64,000 nucleotides of DNA from JAFLCM01 sp964510955 (GCA_964510955.1 CAZEDW010000017.1:1-64000); one strand, 5' to 3'; shown: positions 8,440-18,195, counted from the first letter of the stretch. The notes: a model not told the origin generated them from the sequence alone. A program made the numbers and translations.

Positions 8440-9630
8440 ATGCCAACTCTCGCCCCCTCCGCGCCGACCTCCCTCGCCCTCAACGGCGGCACGCCCGTGT
8501 GCGACAAGCCCATCTCGCCGGTCTGCGTTCAGATCACCGAGAACGACATCAACGCCGTTGTCGGCGTGCTGCGTTCGGGCATGCTGGCCCAGGGGAAAAA
8601 CTGCCTGGCGTTCGAAGAGAAGTTCGGCAAGCTCACCGGCGCCAAGCACACGATGACGTGCGCCAACGGCACCTGCGCCCTGCAGCTCGCGTACGAGCCG
8701 CTGTTCAACCCCGGCGATGAGGTGCTGGTCCCGGCGTGGACGTACATCGCCACCGTCAGCATGGTGGTGGCCCGCGGCGGCATCCCGGTCTTCTGCGACG
8801 CCGACCCCAAGACGTACAACATCGACGCGGCCGACGCCCGCCGGCGCGTCACGTCCAAGACCCGAGCGATCGCCTGCACCCACCTCTACGGCAACCCGGT
8901 GGACATCGACGCCGTGCAGGCGCTGGCGAAAGACAAGGGCCTCAAGGTGATCTACGACGCGGCGCAGTCGCACCTGGCGACGTACAAGGGTCGGGGCCTG
9001 GGCGAGTTCGGCGACGCCGTCACCTACTCGCTCTACGCCACCAAGAACATCACCACCGGCGAGGGCGGGTTCATCTCCACCAACGACGACAGCCTCGCCG
9101 CGACCATCAAGCTCCTCCGCTCGCACGGCGAGACCCAGAAGTACATCCACGGTCGCGTGGGGTACAACTACCGCATGACCGACATGGAGGCCGCGCTAGG
9201 GTTGAGCCAGCTCGAACGCCTCGCCGACAACAACACCCGGCGCCAGGCCAATGCCGCCGCCTTCGACAAGGCCATCTCGCAGATCGACGGCCTCTCCGCC
9301 CCGATGGTCACCCCCGGCGCCACGAGCATCTACCACCTCTACGCCGTGCGAATCGACCCCGAAGCGTTCGCCAAGCCCGCTGACGGCACCAGCGTCCGCG
9401 ACCATTTCGCCAAGGCTCTGAACGCCGAGGGCGTGAGCACCGCGATTCACTACCCGCGCCCCGTGACCCGCCAGCCGGCGTTCGAGAAGCTGGTCAGGGA
9501 CTTCCCGCCGGTGGCCGACCGGCTGGCCCAGACCCTGTTCTGCATCCCCGTCCACCAGGGGCTGAGCGAGCGGCAGGTGTCACAGATCACCGAGGCTCTG
9601 AACAAGGTGGCCTCGGCACTTCGCGCCTGA
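8440..9630 (+). CDS. DegT/DnrJ/EryC1/StrS-family aminotransferase
   Basis: A 396-residue PLP enzyme from ATG 8440; a TTG at 8407 is in frame but less likely. The internal-aldimine lysine is Lys202 (YATKNITTGEGG). Asp and Gln of the YDAAQSH segment and the N-terminal GTPVCDKPI region fit the fold-type-I sugar aminotransferase family. Members transfer an amino group from glutamate or glutamine to keto-sugar nucleotides used in surface polysaccharides, or act in cofactor and antibiotic pathways. No sugar-nucleotide genes flank it, so the substrate is open. A strong terminator follows at 9656. Confidence 0.9.
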   Translation: MPTLAPSAPTSLALNGGTPVCDKPISPVCVQITENDINAVVGVLRSGMLAQGKNCLAFEEKFGKLTGAKHTMTCANGTCALQLAYEPLFNPGDEVLVPAWTYIATVSMVVARGGIPVFCDADPKTYNIDAADARRRVTSKTRAIACTHLYGNPVDIDAVQALAKDKGLKVIYDAAQSHLATYKGRGLGEFGDAVTYSLYATKNITTGEGGFISTNDDSLAATIKLLRSHGETQKYIHGRVGYNYRMTDMEAALGLSQLERLADNNTRRQANAAAFDKAISQIDGLSAPMVTPGATSIYHLYAVRIDPEAFAKPADGTSVRDHFAKALNAEGVSTAIHYPRPVTRQPAFEKLVRDFPPVADRLAQTLFCIPVHQGLSERQVSQITEALNKVASALRA

Positions 9631-9655
9631 GCCGGCGAGCCCGCGGCGGCAACCA

Positions 9656-9687
9656 AACGGGGCGCACCGCGATCGGCGCGCCCCGTT
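9656..9687. terminator. Bidirectional hairpin between convergent genes
   Basis: AACGGGGCGC (9656-9665) pairs perfectly with GCGCCCCGTT (9678-9687) around a 12-base loop. The stem ends in TT on one side and AA on the other. It lies between the aminotransferase and the convergent exported-protein gene, so it can serve both strands. Confidence 0.75.
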
Positions 9688-9737
9688 GCTCAGAAACCGC
9701 CCGCGAAACCAGCTCGTTCGAGACCGCTTGGCGAGGT

Positions 9738-10322
9738 TCAGCCGCGGCGGCGCACCAGCAGCGCGCCGAAGCCCGCCAGCACCGCCGTGCCGGCGCCCGG
9801 CGCGGGCACCACCTCGGCCATCTCCGCGTAGAAGTTCGCGCCGCCTCCGACGCTGTAGATGATCATGTTGTTGCCGGGGTCGTTGGCAGCGGTCCCCGTC
9901 ACGTGCTGCCAGACCTCGTGGAGGGTGTTGAACTCGCTGACGCTGGTGTTCCCGCCATTGCCAACGCCCACCCCGACCGTTCCCGAGATGACGTACAGCC
10001 ACACGGAGAACTGGGCGCCGGCCGGACCCGTGTTGAACGGCAGGAACACCTGATCAAGCCCGCACGCGGCCCCGGTCGTGAACACATGGATCATGTTGCC
10101 GCTGCCGCCCGGCAGGGTGCTGGGGATCAGCTCGGTGCGGGTGGCGGCGCTGGTGTTGTGGAACACCTCCCACCCATCGGCGGCCGAGGGGCCAGCGAAC
10201 ACGCCGCTGTACGTCACCGGTGAGCCCGCCGGTCCGGTGATTTCAAAGTCGCCGTTGTACAACAGGTTGGCGTTGGCGGAAGCGGCGGTCAGCACGAGCG
10301 CAATCACAGCGGCACCACGCAT
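9738..10322 (-). CDS. Exported protein with P-x-P-G-x-G sorting-type C-terminus
   Basis: A 194-residue protein with a signal peptide (residues 1-18, ending ASANA). The strand-rich body opens with NLLYNGDFEI and includes GWEVFHN and a FSVWLYVISG region, as in carbohydrate-binding-like jelly-roll modules of planctomycete exported proteins. It ends in PAPGAGTAVLAGFG then LLVRRRG: a short Pro/Gly motif, a hydrophobic helix and a basic end, the architecture of PEP-CTERM-type sorting signals. Start ATG 10322 has GGAAGGAG 7 bases upstream. The function of the body is unknown; surface location is inferred. Confidence 0.8.
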   Translation of the reverse strand: MRGAAVIALVLTAASANANLLYNGDFEITGPAGSPVTYSGVFAGPSAADGWEVFHNTSAATRTELIPSTLPGGSGNMIHVFTTGAACGLDQVFLPFNTGPAGAQFSVWLYVISGTVGVGVGNGGNTSVSEFNTLHEVWQHVTGTAANDPGNNMIIYSVGGGANFYAEMAEVVPAPGAGTAVLAGFGALLVRRRG

Positions 10323-10816
10323 GGGGTGGACTCCTTCCAGTCACGCGCGTCGGAACGCGCTTGGTTTGCGAGGCCGACGGCTCGCCCTGTGCGGCCGAGT
10401 GGCCCGGATCACCCATCCAAAGCGTCGCGGGCGGCCTTCAGGGCCAGCCCTTCCACGTTGGTAACGGCAAACGCCCAAAGGTGGCCAGCATCGCTGCTCG
10501 AACCGACCGGCCTCGGGCTGGTTCGGATTCTGTAAGCAATCCCGAGCGTCTTGCTCTCATGCGGCAAGCCGCTAGAATGCTCCCACTGATCGCCGGTCGG
10601 CGGTCGGTGGCCCGTCGCGTGGGCACGCGCGGGTCTGTGTTCACAACTCCCGCGGTCGATGGCCAAACGGGTGCCTCACCCGTGGACGCCGAGGCCGCAC
10701 CCCGAAGCGACCATGCGCGCGTGGGCTGCTGTTCAGGGATCAGCCGAGCTGACCCCGGATCGGTGGCGCCGACCACCACCCGCCGGACCCGCTGTTCAGA
10801 AGGATCGGACTCGACC
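10323..10816 (+). other. Long intergenic region and rpsB leader
   Basis: About 490 bases without a supported gene. The part near 10323-10540 is upstream of the divergent exported-protein gene. The part after the promoter at 10551-10578 would form a leader of roughly 230 bases for rpsB. The frame open upstream of rpsB shows no homology I recognise. I could not identify a conserved S2-binding structure. Confidence 0.5.
10551..10578 (+). promoter_or_regulatory. Candidate rpsB-tsf promoter
   Basis: TTGCTC (10551-10556) and TAGAAT (10573-10578) with a 16-base spacer. The same TAGAAT box occurs upstream of tRNA-Lys. It would give a leader of about 230 bases before rpsB. Confidence 0.45.
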
Positions 10817-11701
10817 ATGGCGACAGGCACCCAGACCACTTCCCCGACCGGCGCAAGTTCGCTGGTGAAAGACCTCATCGAGGCGGGCATCCACTTCGGC
10901 CAGCGCTCGGCCAACTGGAACCCGCGGATGCAGGCCTACATCTACGGCAAGAAGAACAGCATCCACATCATCGACATCAAGGAGACCATCAAGGGCCTCC
11001 TGCTCGCCAAGAAGTTCATCGCCAAGACGGTGAGCGAGGGCAAGGATGTCGTGTTCGTGGGCACCAAGCGCCAGGCCCGCGACGTGCTGCTGCAGCGCGT
11101 GGCCGACGTGAAGATGCCGCACGTCACCGAGCGTTGGCTGGGCGGCACGCTCACCAACTTCCGCACCATCCGCGCGCGGCTCAAGCGCCTCGAAGAGCTC
11201 GAGGCCATCGAGGGCGAGACCGGCTTCCAGAAATACTCCAAGAAGATGGAGAGCCAGCTCAAGCGCGAGATGCGCAAGATCAAGCGCAACCTCGACGGCA
11301 TCCGGCACATGGACAAGATCCCCGGCGCCATGGTGGTCATCGACACCAAGCGCGAACACAACGCCCTGCTCGAGGCCCGCAAGCTCGGCGTTCCAACCAT
11401 CTGCCTGATCGACACCGACGGCAACCCCGAGCTGGCCGACATCCCCATCCCCGGCAACGACGACTCGATGCGCTCCATCGACGTGGTGATCCGCGAGCTC
11501 TGCGCCGCGGTCGCCGAGGGCAAACAGGTGCGGGCCGCCGCCACCGGCGACCGTTCCGCCGCCGAGGGCTACACCGGCGGAGCAGCCGACGCCGGCGACC
11601 GTCGCCCCGAGGCCGACAAGCCCCGGCGCTCCAGCCGTGTGCAGTTCCGCTCCTCCGAGCCGGCCTCCGAGGAAGTCGGCGCGGGCCAGGGCGGGGCCTG
11701 A
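10817..11701 (+). CDS. rpsB: 30S ribosomal protein S2
   Basis: A 294-residue protein from ATG 10817, with AGAAGGA about 10 bases upstream; the frame is open further back but that part is not S2. Residues ~8-230 are canonical S2: AGIHFGQRSANWNPRM, GTKRQARD, RWLGGTLTNFRTI, IPGNDDS. S2 joins late in 30S assembly and is needed for bS1 binding. The C-terminal ~60 residues form a low-complexity, charged tail (Ala/Gly/Asp/Arg) beyond the usual bacterial length. EF-Ts follows 261 bases downstream in the usual order. Confidence 0.98.
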   Translation: MATGTQTTSPTGASSLVKDLIEAGIHFGQRSANWNPRMQAYIYGKKNSIHIIDIKETIKGLLLAKKFIAKTVSEGKDVVFVGTKRQARDVLLQRVADVKMPHVTERWLGGTLTNFRTIRARLKRLEELEAIEGETGFQKYSKKMESQLKREMRKIKRNLDGIRHMDKIPGAMVVIDTKREHNALLEARKLGVPTICLIDTDGNPELADIPIPGNDDSMRSIDVVIRELCAAVAEGKQVRAAATGDRSAAEGYTGGAADAGDRRPEADKPRRSSRVQFRSSEPASEEVGAGQGGA

Positions 11702-11962
11702 CGCACCGCCCGATCGCCAGACGAAACGTTCATCGCCCCGTGAGCGGCGACGAGCAGGACGAGTTTCAGGGACGGCGCGGTCGGTGTCTCGACACGCCGC
11801 CTTCCACGACGCACCGATCACCCCGGAGGCGCACAGCGCACGGAGAGGCAAGCTGACGCAGCCACCATCTCCGCGACCCCGGCGCCCCCGCGGTGAATCC
11901 GATTCCAAGCCAGCCAACGCGAGCCAACCGACCAAACCATGGGATCACCCGGAACCACAGCC

Positions 11963-12781
11963 ATGACCGAGATCAGCGCCAAGACCGTGATGGCCCTCCG
12001 CAACGAGACGGGCCTTTCGATGATGGAATGCAAGAAGGCCCTTGAGGAGTGCGGCGGCGACGCCGAGAAGGCCAAGGACCTGCTCCGCAAGAAGCTCAAG
12101 GGCAAGATGGACACCCGCACCGACCGCGCCGCCGGCGAAGGCCGGATCGTGGCCCTCGTCGACCCCTCAGGGAAGGCCGCCGTCATCGTCGAGCTCCGCG
12201 CCGAGACCGACTTCACGGCCAAGAACGAGATGTTCACCGCCGCCGCGAGCAGCATCGCCCAGGCCGCCCTGAAGATGAACGCCGGCGCGATCACGCCCAC
12301 GCCCGACATGACCAAGCTGATCGACGACATCCGCATCAAGACCGGCGAGAACGCCTCGATCGCCCGCATCCACAAGCTCGAAGGCTCCGGCGCCGTCAAG
12401 TTCGGCACCTACGTGCACCACGACGGCAAGAAGGGGGCCGTCCTCCAGAGCGAGGGCGACCTGCCCCAGGACCTCGCCCGCAGCATCTGCATGCACATCG
12501 TGGCCAAGGTGCCGCCGCCGCAGGGCGTCACCGCCAACGACATCCCCGCCGATGTCGTCGAGAAGGAGCGCAAGTTCCGAATCGACCAGGCGATGGAGAG
12601 CGGCAAGCCCAAGGAGATCGCCGAGAAGATGGTCGAGGGCGGCATGCGCAAGTTCTTTGAGGAAATCGCCCTGCTCGAGCAGCCCTTCGTTGTCGACGAG
12701 AGCAAGAAGGTCAAGGAGATGCTGCCCGCGGGCGTGAAGGTGACCCGCTTCCTTCGCTGGCAGGTGGGCGAGACCGCCTGA
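11963..12781 (+). CDS. tsf: Elongation factor Ts
   Basis: A 272-residue protein from ATG 11963; an ATG at 11939 would add eight residues. The N-terminal UBA-like domain reads VMALRNETGLSMMECKKALE, and the core has the TDFTAKN signature that contacts EF-Tu. It is the nucleotide exchange factor for EF-Tu. It is spaced 261 bases from rpsB with no gene between, and an intrinsic terminator follows at 12811. pyrH and frr, which often follow tsf in bacteria, are absent here. Confidence 0.97.
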   Translation: MTEISAKTVMALRNETGLSMMECKKALEECGGDAEKAKDLLRKKLKGKMDTRTDRAAGEGRIVALVDPSGKAAVIVELRAETDFTAKNEMFTAAASSIAQAALKMNAGAITPTPDMTKLIDDIRIKTGENASIARIHKLEGSGAVKFGTYVHHDGKKGAVLQSEGDLPQDLARSICMHIVAKVPPPQGVTANDIPADVVEKERKFRIDQAMESGKPKEIAEKMVEGGMRKFFEEIALLEQPFVVDESKKVKEMLPAGVKVTRFLRWQVGETA

Positions 12782-12810
12782 CCTGACCCACAATCTGTTC
12801 GCTCCAAGCA

Positions 12811-12838
12811 CACCCGCGCCGACGCGGGTGATTTCATT
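12811..12838 (+). terminator. Intrinsic terminator after tsf
   Basis: CACCCGCG (12811-12818) pairs with CGCGGGTG (12823-12830) around a CCGA tetraloop, followed by ATTTCATT. The position 30 bases after the tsf stop fits the end of the rpsB-tsf transcript. Confidence 0.75.
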
Positions 12839-12925
12839 CTCGGACGCCGCGCTGAGCGCTCCGGCGCAGTGCCCTATCGGACCGTGCCGCGCGGCGCTCG
12901 CGTCCGCCCATCGACACCGCCGTGA

Positions 12926-14848
12926 ATGCCGATCTCTGATTCCATGCGCCACCCAGCCTACCGCAGCGCGTTCGCCGCGATCGCCCTGGCTCTCGGCATG
13001 AACCCCGGCGCGCCCGCCCGCGACTGGACCGATCCGCTGGTGATCTACGCCGACTCCGGCGCCCCCACCACGCTGCTCTCCCGCGCGTGGGACGGCTCGG
13101 CGTGGGGCTCGCCGACCACCGTCGGAACGCTCTCGGCCAACCTCTCGCAGCTCGACCTGCTGCGCCGCCTCTCAGGAAACCGCGACCTGTTGCTCGCCGT
13201 CGACAGCGGGAAGGTACTGAAGGCCTTCATCGGAACCTCGGGCACCTGGGACGCGGGGATGTCATTGACCGGCGGCGTCGGTACGGCGTACTCGGTCATC
13301 GCGGTCGCCGCGCGTGAAGGCGCATCGGGTGAAGGGCTGGTTGTGTACCGCGTGTCGTCCACAACGGAGCCACGCTACCGGACGATGGTCTCGGGCGCGC
13401 TGTCCAGCACCTCGATCCTCAACGTCGGCTTGCCGACCGCCCCCGAGCAGATCCTGCTCGCTTCTCGCACGGGTAAGGACAACATCGCGCTGCTCGCCCG
13501 GTCCGGCGCAACCCTCGCCACCGCGGTGTGGGACGGCTCGGCGTTCGGGTCGGTGTCAACGCTCACCGGCACGGCGCTGAACGCCGGGCGCGCGATGGAC
13601 GCAGCCTTCGAGACCAGCTCCGGCGACGGCTTGGCCGTCTGGTCCGAGGGCTCTTCTGTAAAGTACTCCACCTCTGTCTCGTCGTCCTGGAGCGCCGCCG
13701 GCACCGCGGTATCGCTGAGGTCGCAGCCCAACTGCGTGCGCCTGGTCGCCAACCCGTCCCCGTCGAGCAACGCGGCCCTGCTGGTGTATTCGACCGCGAA
13801 CGGGGTCGTCACCGCGCTGCCATGGACGGGCACGGCCTGGGGGGCGGCGCAGTCGCTCGATACCAGCGGCGACACCGGCCTCAGCCCGCACTTCGACGCC
13901 GCCTGGCAAAGCGACGGATCGAAGGCTGTCGTCGCCTGGACGCGTGCCGACGCCGCCCTGGTCCGATCTCGCACATGGGACGGGACCGCGTGGTCCAGCG
14001 AGCGCACCGGCCCGACGCTGGCCGCCAATCTCGACCGGATACGCCTGACACCCGCGCCAGGCTCGACGGGGGTCCTGGCCGCGTGCCAGCTGCGGCCCGC
14101 CACCTCGTCGGTCAACGACCTCCTGCTCTACAGCGCCACGAGCGTTTCGCCGGGGACGACGATCATCCACGGGAGCTACGCGAGCGCGATCGGAACCATC
14201 TCGCTCGCCAGCCCCCCCAGCGCCACCTACGGCACGACGGACCTCACCTACGGCAACAACGCCAGCGCCACCATCGCCCCCGGCGACTACCGTGACTGGA
14301 CGTTCGGCAATACCTGCACGTTCAATCTCAGCGCCGGGACATACCGCTTCAAGTCGATGAGCACCGGCACCAACACGCTCAAGATCAACTGCGATACATC
14401 GGCGGGTGACATCGCGATCGTCGTCGCAACCGGGGACGTCGCCCCGAACAACGGCTGCGTGATGACGACCTCGGGAGGCGGTGTGACGACGCTGCACGTC
14501 CTGGCGGGCGCTTTCTCGCCCCGCGAGGCCACGCTGACCGGGTTCAACGTCATGGTCTATGCGGGCGGCGTGAGCTCTGCCAGCAGGCTCACACTCTACG
14601 GCACTCTCTGGGTTCAGGGCGCAGTCAGCCTGAACGCCGGCGACATCTACGGATACCAGGACCGCGCCGGCTCGCCCGGTGCGCTGGCGGCGTTCGCGTT
14701 CACCGACGGCGTCCCCGGCTCGGCGACCACGATCAGCAGCAGCATCAGCGGCACAGCCCCGGCGGACTGCTTCGAGCCCGCCTGGGCGCAGGAAACCAAG
14801 AAGCCCCGCATCACGCGGTGGAAGGAATCCAGCGGCTTTGATCAATAG
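12926..14848 (+). CDS. Large exported repeat protein of unknown function
   Basis: A 640-residue protein from ATG 12926; ATG 12944 (MRHPAYRSAF) is an equally good start. An N-terminal signal-like stretch (AFAAIALALGM, then APA) suggests export. Residues ~30-400 hold at least four diverged repeats around a Trp-Asp-Gly core (AWDGSAWGSP, VWDGSAFGSV, WTGTAWGAA, WDGTAWSSE), consistent with a beta-propeller-like fold. Residues ~420-590 are rich in Gly, Thr and Ser and look like a beta-helix module (APGDYRDWTF, LSAGTYRFKSM, LYGTLWVQGAV). No catalytic motif is visible. It lies alone between the tsf terminator and the convergent nuoN gene, with 15 bases between the stops. Confidence 0.7.
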   Translation: MPISDSMRHPAYRSAFAAIALALGMNPGAPARDWTDPLVIYADSGAPTTLLSRAWDGSAWGSPTTVGTLSANLSQLDLLRRLSGNRDLLLAVDSGKVLKAFIGTSGTWDAGMSLTGGVGTAYSVIAVAAREGASGEGLVVYRVSSTTEPRYRTMVSGALSSTSILNVGLPTAPEQILLASRTGKDNIALLARSGATLATAVWDGSAFGSVSTLTGTALNAGRAMDAAFETSSGDGLAVWSEGSSVKYSTSVSSSWSAAGTAVSLRSQPNCVRLVANPSPSSNAALLVYSTANGVVTALPWTGTAWGAAQSLDTSGDTGLSPHFDAAWQSDGSKAVVAWTRADAALVRSRTWDGTAWSSERTGPTLAANLDRIRLTPAPGSTGVLAACQLRPATSSVNDLLLYSATSVSPGTTIIHGSYASAIGTISLASPPSATYGTTDLTYGNNASATIAPGDYRDWTFGNTCTFNLSAGTYRFKSMSTGTNTLKINCDTSAGDIAIVVATGDVAPNNGCVMTTSGGGVTTLHVLAGAFSPREATLTGFNVMVYAGGVSSASRLTLYGTLWVQGAVSLNAGDIYGYQDRAGSPGALAAFAFTDGVPGSATTISSSISGTAPADCFEPAWAQETKKPRITRWKESSGFDQ

Positions 14849-14863
14849 CTGAACCGGCGACGC

Positions 14864-16561
14864 TCACGGCTGGCCGGCTGCAACGGCATCGGCACCCGAT
14901 GGCGCCTTGCCCGGCGCCTCAGGCTTGACCGGCGCATCGGCCGATGCCGGGGGCTTGGCGCTGAACCTGGTCGCGTCGTGGCACAGGCTCATCAACCGCC
15001 CGCTGGGGATCACCAGCGCCACGACACTGACGGCCGAGAGCACCCCCGCGAACACGCGTGATCCGAACGCCGTCGTGCGCGGCGGGTGCGAGCCGCCGTC
15101 GGGGTCTGACAGGAACGGCGCGAACACCAGCCGCAGGTAATAGAACGCCCCCACCGCCGAGTTGAGGCCCATCACCACGACCAGGATCAACTCGTTGGCC
15201 GAGATCGCGCTGGTGAAGAGATAGAACTTGCCGACAAAGCCCAGGAGGATCGGGAACCCCAGCAGCGAAAGCGCGCTGAGCACCATGACGCCGGCCAGAA
15301 CCGGGTGCGTCGCGAAGAGCCCGCGGAGGTCGTCGATGGTCTCGATCTCTTCGGACTTGCCCGTGCGGTGGTCCGGGGCGCGTTCCAGGCTCGCCAGCAC
15401 GGCGAACGCGCCGAGGTTCATAAACCCGTAGCACAGCAGGTAGAAGAAGGTGGCAGCGAGGCCGTTGCCCGCGAGCGTCGCTGTTCCCGCCGCGCCGACG
15501 CCGGCGACCCCGGGACCGACGATCAGGCCGACCAGCATGTACCCGCTGTGCGCGATCGATGAATACGCGAGGATTCGTTTGACGTTGTCCTGCAGCACCG
15601 CCATGACGTTTCCGACCGTCATGGTGAGCGCCGCCATCACCCACAGCAGCACCCTGATGGGCTCCGGCAGGCCGAACTGCGATCCCCAGCCCACGCAGCT
15701 CAAGAGCAGCGTCAGGACGATGAACCCCGCGGCCTTGGGCACAAAGGCGAGGAACGCCGACACGCTGGTCGCCGCGCCCTCGTACACATCGGGCGTGTAG
15801 AAGTGCATCGGCACCGCGGCGATCTTGAAGCTGACGCCCAGGATCGAGATGACCAGCCCGAGCATGGCGAGCGTGCTGAGGCCGCCGTGTGCGAGCTGGG
15901 CCGCGAGGACCTCGGCGATACCGGGGTCGGCGCCGGTGCCGAACAGGGTGGTGGTGCCCGTGGCGCCGTAAAGCAGCGCGAAGCCGTAGAGGAACGTCGC
16001 CGCCCCGAGCGCACCCAGGAAGAAATACTTGACGCCCGCCTCCTGGCTGCGGGAGCGGTTGGTCGAGATGCTCACCATGACATAGGTGGGCAGGCTGGTG
16101 AGCTCCAGCGCCAGGAACAGCCAGATCAGGTCGTCGCCGGTCGTGCACAGCAAGAGACCGGTGATGCTGAAAAGGAAGAACGAATAGAACTCCGAGCGGT
16201 TGGAGCGGATCGCGTCGAACGGACGCCCCTTGTCGAGCTCCGCCTCGAAGTCTCGGTCAACTGTCCCCGCCAGCACCATGACCAGCAGCACGCCCACGGT
16301 GCAGATAAGCACCTTGAGGAACGGCATCAGGTGCGGCAGCGGGCTCGAGCTCAGTTCCGGAGTGAAATAGGCCGCGACGCCGGCCCCGATCAGGGCCAGC
16401 CCGCTGATCCACGCGCAGCTCTTGCGGAGGGCTCTAAGGGGCGACAGCCCGAGGATCATCACGATCACCGTGGCCCCGAACAGCACCATCTCCGGGTGCA
16501 GGAACCGGAGCTTGTCGATCATCGGGTTCGGCGAACCGCCGACGGCGAGGAGGTGCATCAT
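14864..16561 (-). CDS. nuoN: NADH-quinone oxidoreductase subunit N
   Basis: A 565-residue polytopic membrane protein of the antiporter-like Mrp family, one of three proton-pumping subunits of the complex I membrane arm. Diagnostic segments include FLALELTSLPTYVMV (membrane Glu) and KIAAVPMHFYTPDVYEGA with the pumping-channel Lys, followed by AYSSIAHSGYMLVG. The start ATG 16561 overlaps the nuoM stop (ATGA). The N-terminus of 12-20 polar residues before the first helix and the Ala/Pro-rich C-terminal tail (~35 residues) extend it beyond typical size (~480-500). It is the last gene of nuoJKLMN. Confidence 0.95.
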   Translation of the reverse strand: MMHLLAVGGSPNPMIDKLRFLHPEMVLFGATVIVMILGLSPLRALRKSCAWISGLALIGAGVAAYFTPELSSSPLPHLMPFLKVLICTVGVLLVMVLAGTVDRDFEAELDKGRPFDAIRSNRSEFYSFFLFSITGLLLCTTGDDLIWLFLALELTSLPTYVMVSISTNRSRSQEAGVKYFFLGALGAATFLYGFALLYGATGTTTLFGTGADPGIAEVLAAQLAHGGLSTLAMLGLVISILGVSFKIAAVPMHFYTPDVYEGAATSVSAFLAFVPKAAGFIVLTLLLSCVGWGSQFGLPEPIRVLLWVMAALTMTVGNVMAVLQDNVKRILAYSSIAHSGYMLVGLIVGPGVAGVGAAGTATLAGNGLAATFFYLLCYGFMNLGAFAVLASLERAPDHRTGKSEEIETIDDLRGLFATHPVLAGVMVLSALSLLGFPILLGFVGKFYLFTSAISANELILVVVMGLNSAVGAFYYLRLVFAPFLSDPDGGSHPPRTTAFGSRVFAGVLSAVSVVALVIPSGRLMSLCHDATRFSAKPPASADAPVKPEAPGKAPSGADAVAAGQP

Positions 16562-18195
16562 GGGGCCACCTCCGGCTTCTCAGCGTCGGCGTGTTTGGCC
16601 TCGGCCGGCGGCGGCACCAGGCCGCGCTCTTCGAGTGCCGCGTAGGCCGGCGTCAGCGTCGCGTGGATCGGGTTCTGAAGGCTCTCGATAACAGGCGTCG
16701 GGAAAACCCCCAGCACCACGCACCCCACGGCCAGCGGAATCAGCACGCCAATCTCACGCCACGAGAGGTCTTTGGGCAAGCCGCCGGCGTGATCGGAGTG
16801 GCCATGCCCGTGCCCGTGATCGCCCGGCTCGCGCAGCGGCCCGAACACCGCTTTGCCCACCATGTACAGCAGGTACATGGCGGCGACGATCATCCCCGCT
16901 CCGGCGACCGCGGCATACCACGGGCCGTACACCCCGGGAGCCGCCCCGACACCCGAGGCGCCCACGCGGGCCGAACCGCTGATAAAGGTCCCCAGCAGGC
17001 ACATGAACTCGCTGACGAACCCGTTCAGACCAGGAAGGCCCACGCTGGCCATGGTGAAAAACACGGTGAAGAACGCCCAGACGGGCATCTTCCTGGCGAG
17101 CCCGCCGATCTCGTCGAGCGAACGGGTGTGGTATCGCTCGTACATGAACCCGATGCAGAAGAAGAGGGCCCCGGTGGAGAGGCCGTGGTTGATCATGTAC
17201 AGCACGCTGCCCGCGGCGCCGATCGTGTTCAGGCAGAACAGCCCCAGCACGCAGAAGCCCAGGTGAGCGACGGACGAATAGGCGACGAGCTTCTTGATGT
17301 CGCGCTGCACCCAGCAGATGAGCCCGCCGTAGAGGATGCCGATCACCGCCAGCACGCCGATGACGCCGGAGTATTCGACCACCGCGTCGGGCACGAACGG
17401 CAGGACAAAGCGGAACATGGCGTAGGTGCCCAGCTTGAGCAGGACGCCCGCGAGGATCACGCTGCCCGCCGTCGGGGCCTCGGTGTGTGCCAGGGGCAGC
17501 CAGGTGTGGACGGGGAACAGCGGCACCTTCACCGCGAATCCGCACATCAGCGCCAGCAGCACCCACGCCTGCTCGGTGTGGCTCATGTGGGACGCGGTGG
17601 CTTGGAGCAGGCCGATGTCGAAGCTCCAATGGCCGCGCTGCGAAGCGCCCAGGGCCGCGACATAGACCAGGCCCGCCAGCGCGATGATGGAGCCGGTGAA
17701 CGTGTACAGGAAGAACTTGATCGCCGCCGCGTGCCGGTTGGTCGAGCCGAACAGGTTGATCAGCACGTACATCGGCAGCAGCGTGAACTCGAAGCAGATG
17801 TAGAACAGCACGAGGTCGCGGGCCGCGAACACGCCCACCATCACGCCCTGCAGGGCCATCAGCGAGGCGTAGTACGTTTTCTCGCGGGTGGTGATGGCGG
17901 TGAACGACCCGAAAACGCACAGCGGGCCGAGGAACGCGGTGAGCGCGATGAGCCACAACGCGACGGCGTCGATGCCGATCGACAGCCGGATGCCAAGCTC
18001 GGGGATGAGCGGCGCATCGGCCGTGAGCTGGTAGAGCGACGGGTTGTCCCAGTCGAACTGGCGCATCGCCACCAGCGTGAGCGCGAACGCCGCCAGCGAG
18101 CCGACGACGGCGAGCGTCTTGGCCATCGAGCGCGGCGCGAACCCGATCAGGAGGGCCGTGGCGAGCGGGAGGATGATGAGCGAGGCGAGGAGCAC
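16558..18195 (-). CDS. nuoM: NADH-quinone oxidoreductase subunit M
   Basis: A 545-residue polytopic antiporter-like subunit. FYICFEFTLLPMYVLI carries the conserved membrane Glu, and FAVKVPLFPVHTWLPLAH the conserved Lys; DIKKLVAYSSVAHLGF matches the NuoM family. A short His-rich loop (GDHGHGHGHSDHAGG) lies near residue 460, between late helices. The start is GTG 18195, preceded by a C-rich spacer with no Shine-Dalgarno site, so ribosomes may arrive by coupling from nuoL. The 3' end overlaps nuoN by 4 bases. Confidence 0.96.
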   Translation of the reverse strand: MLLASLIILPLATALLIGFAPRSMAKTLAVVGSLAAFALTLVAMRQFDWDNPSLYQLTADAPLIPELGIRLSIGIDAVALWLIALTAFLGPLCVFGSFTAITTREKTYYASLMALQGVMVGVFAARDLVLFYICFEFTLLPMYVLINLFGSTNRHAAAIKFFLYTFTGSIIALAGLVYVAALGASQRGHWSFDIGLLQATASHMSHTEQAWVLLALMCGFAVKVPLFPVHTWLPLAHTEAPTAGSVILAGVLLKLGTYAMFRFVLPFVPDAVVEYSGVIGVLAVIGILYGGLICWVQRDIKKLVAYSSVAHLGFCVLGLFCLNTIGAAGSVLYMINHGLSTGALFFCIGFMYERYHTRSLDEIGGLARKMPVWAFFTVFFTMASVGLPGLNGFVSEFMCLLGTFISGSARVGASGVGAAPGVYGPWYAAVAGAGMIVAAMYLLYMVGKAVFGPLREPGDHGHGHGHSDHAGGLPKDLSWREIGVLIPLAVGCVVLGVFPTPVIESLQNPIHATLTPAYAALEERGLVPPPAEAKHADAEKPEVAP

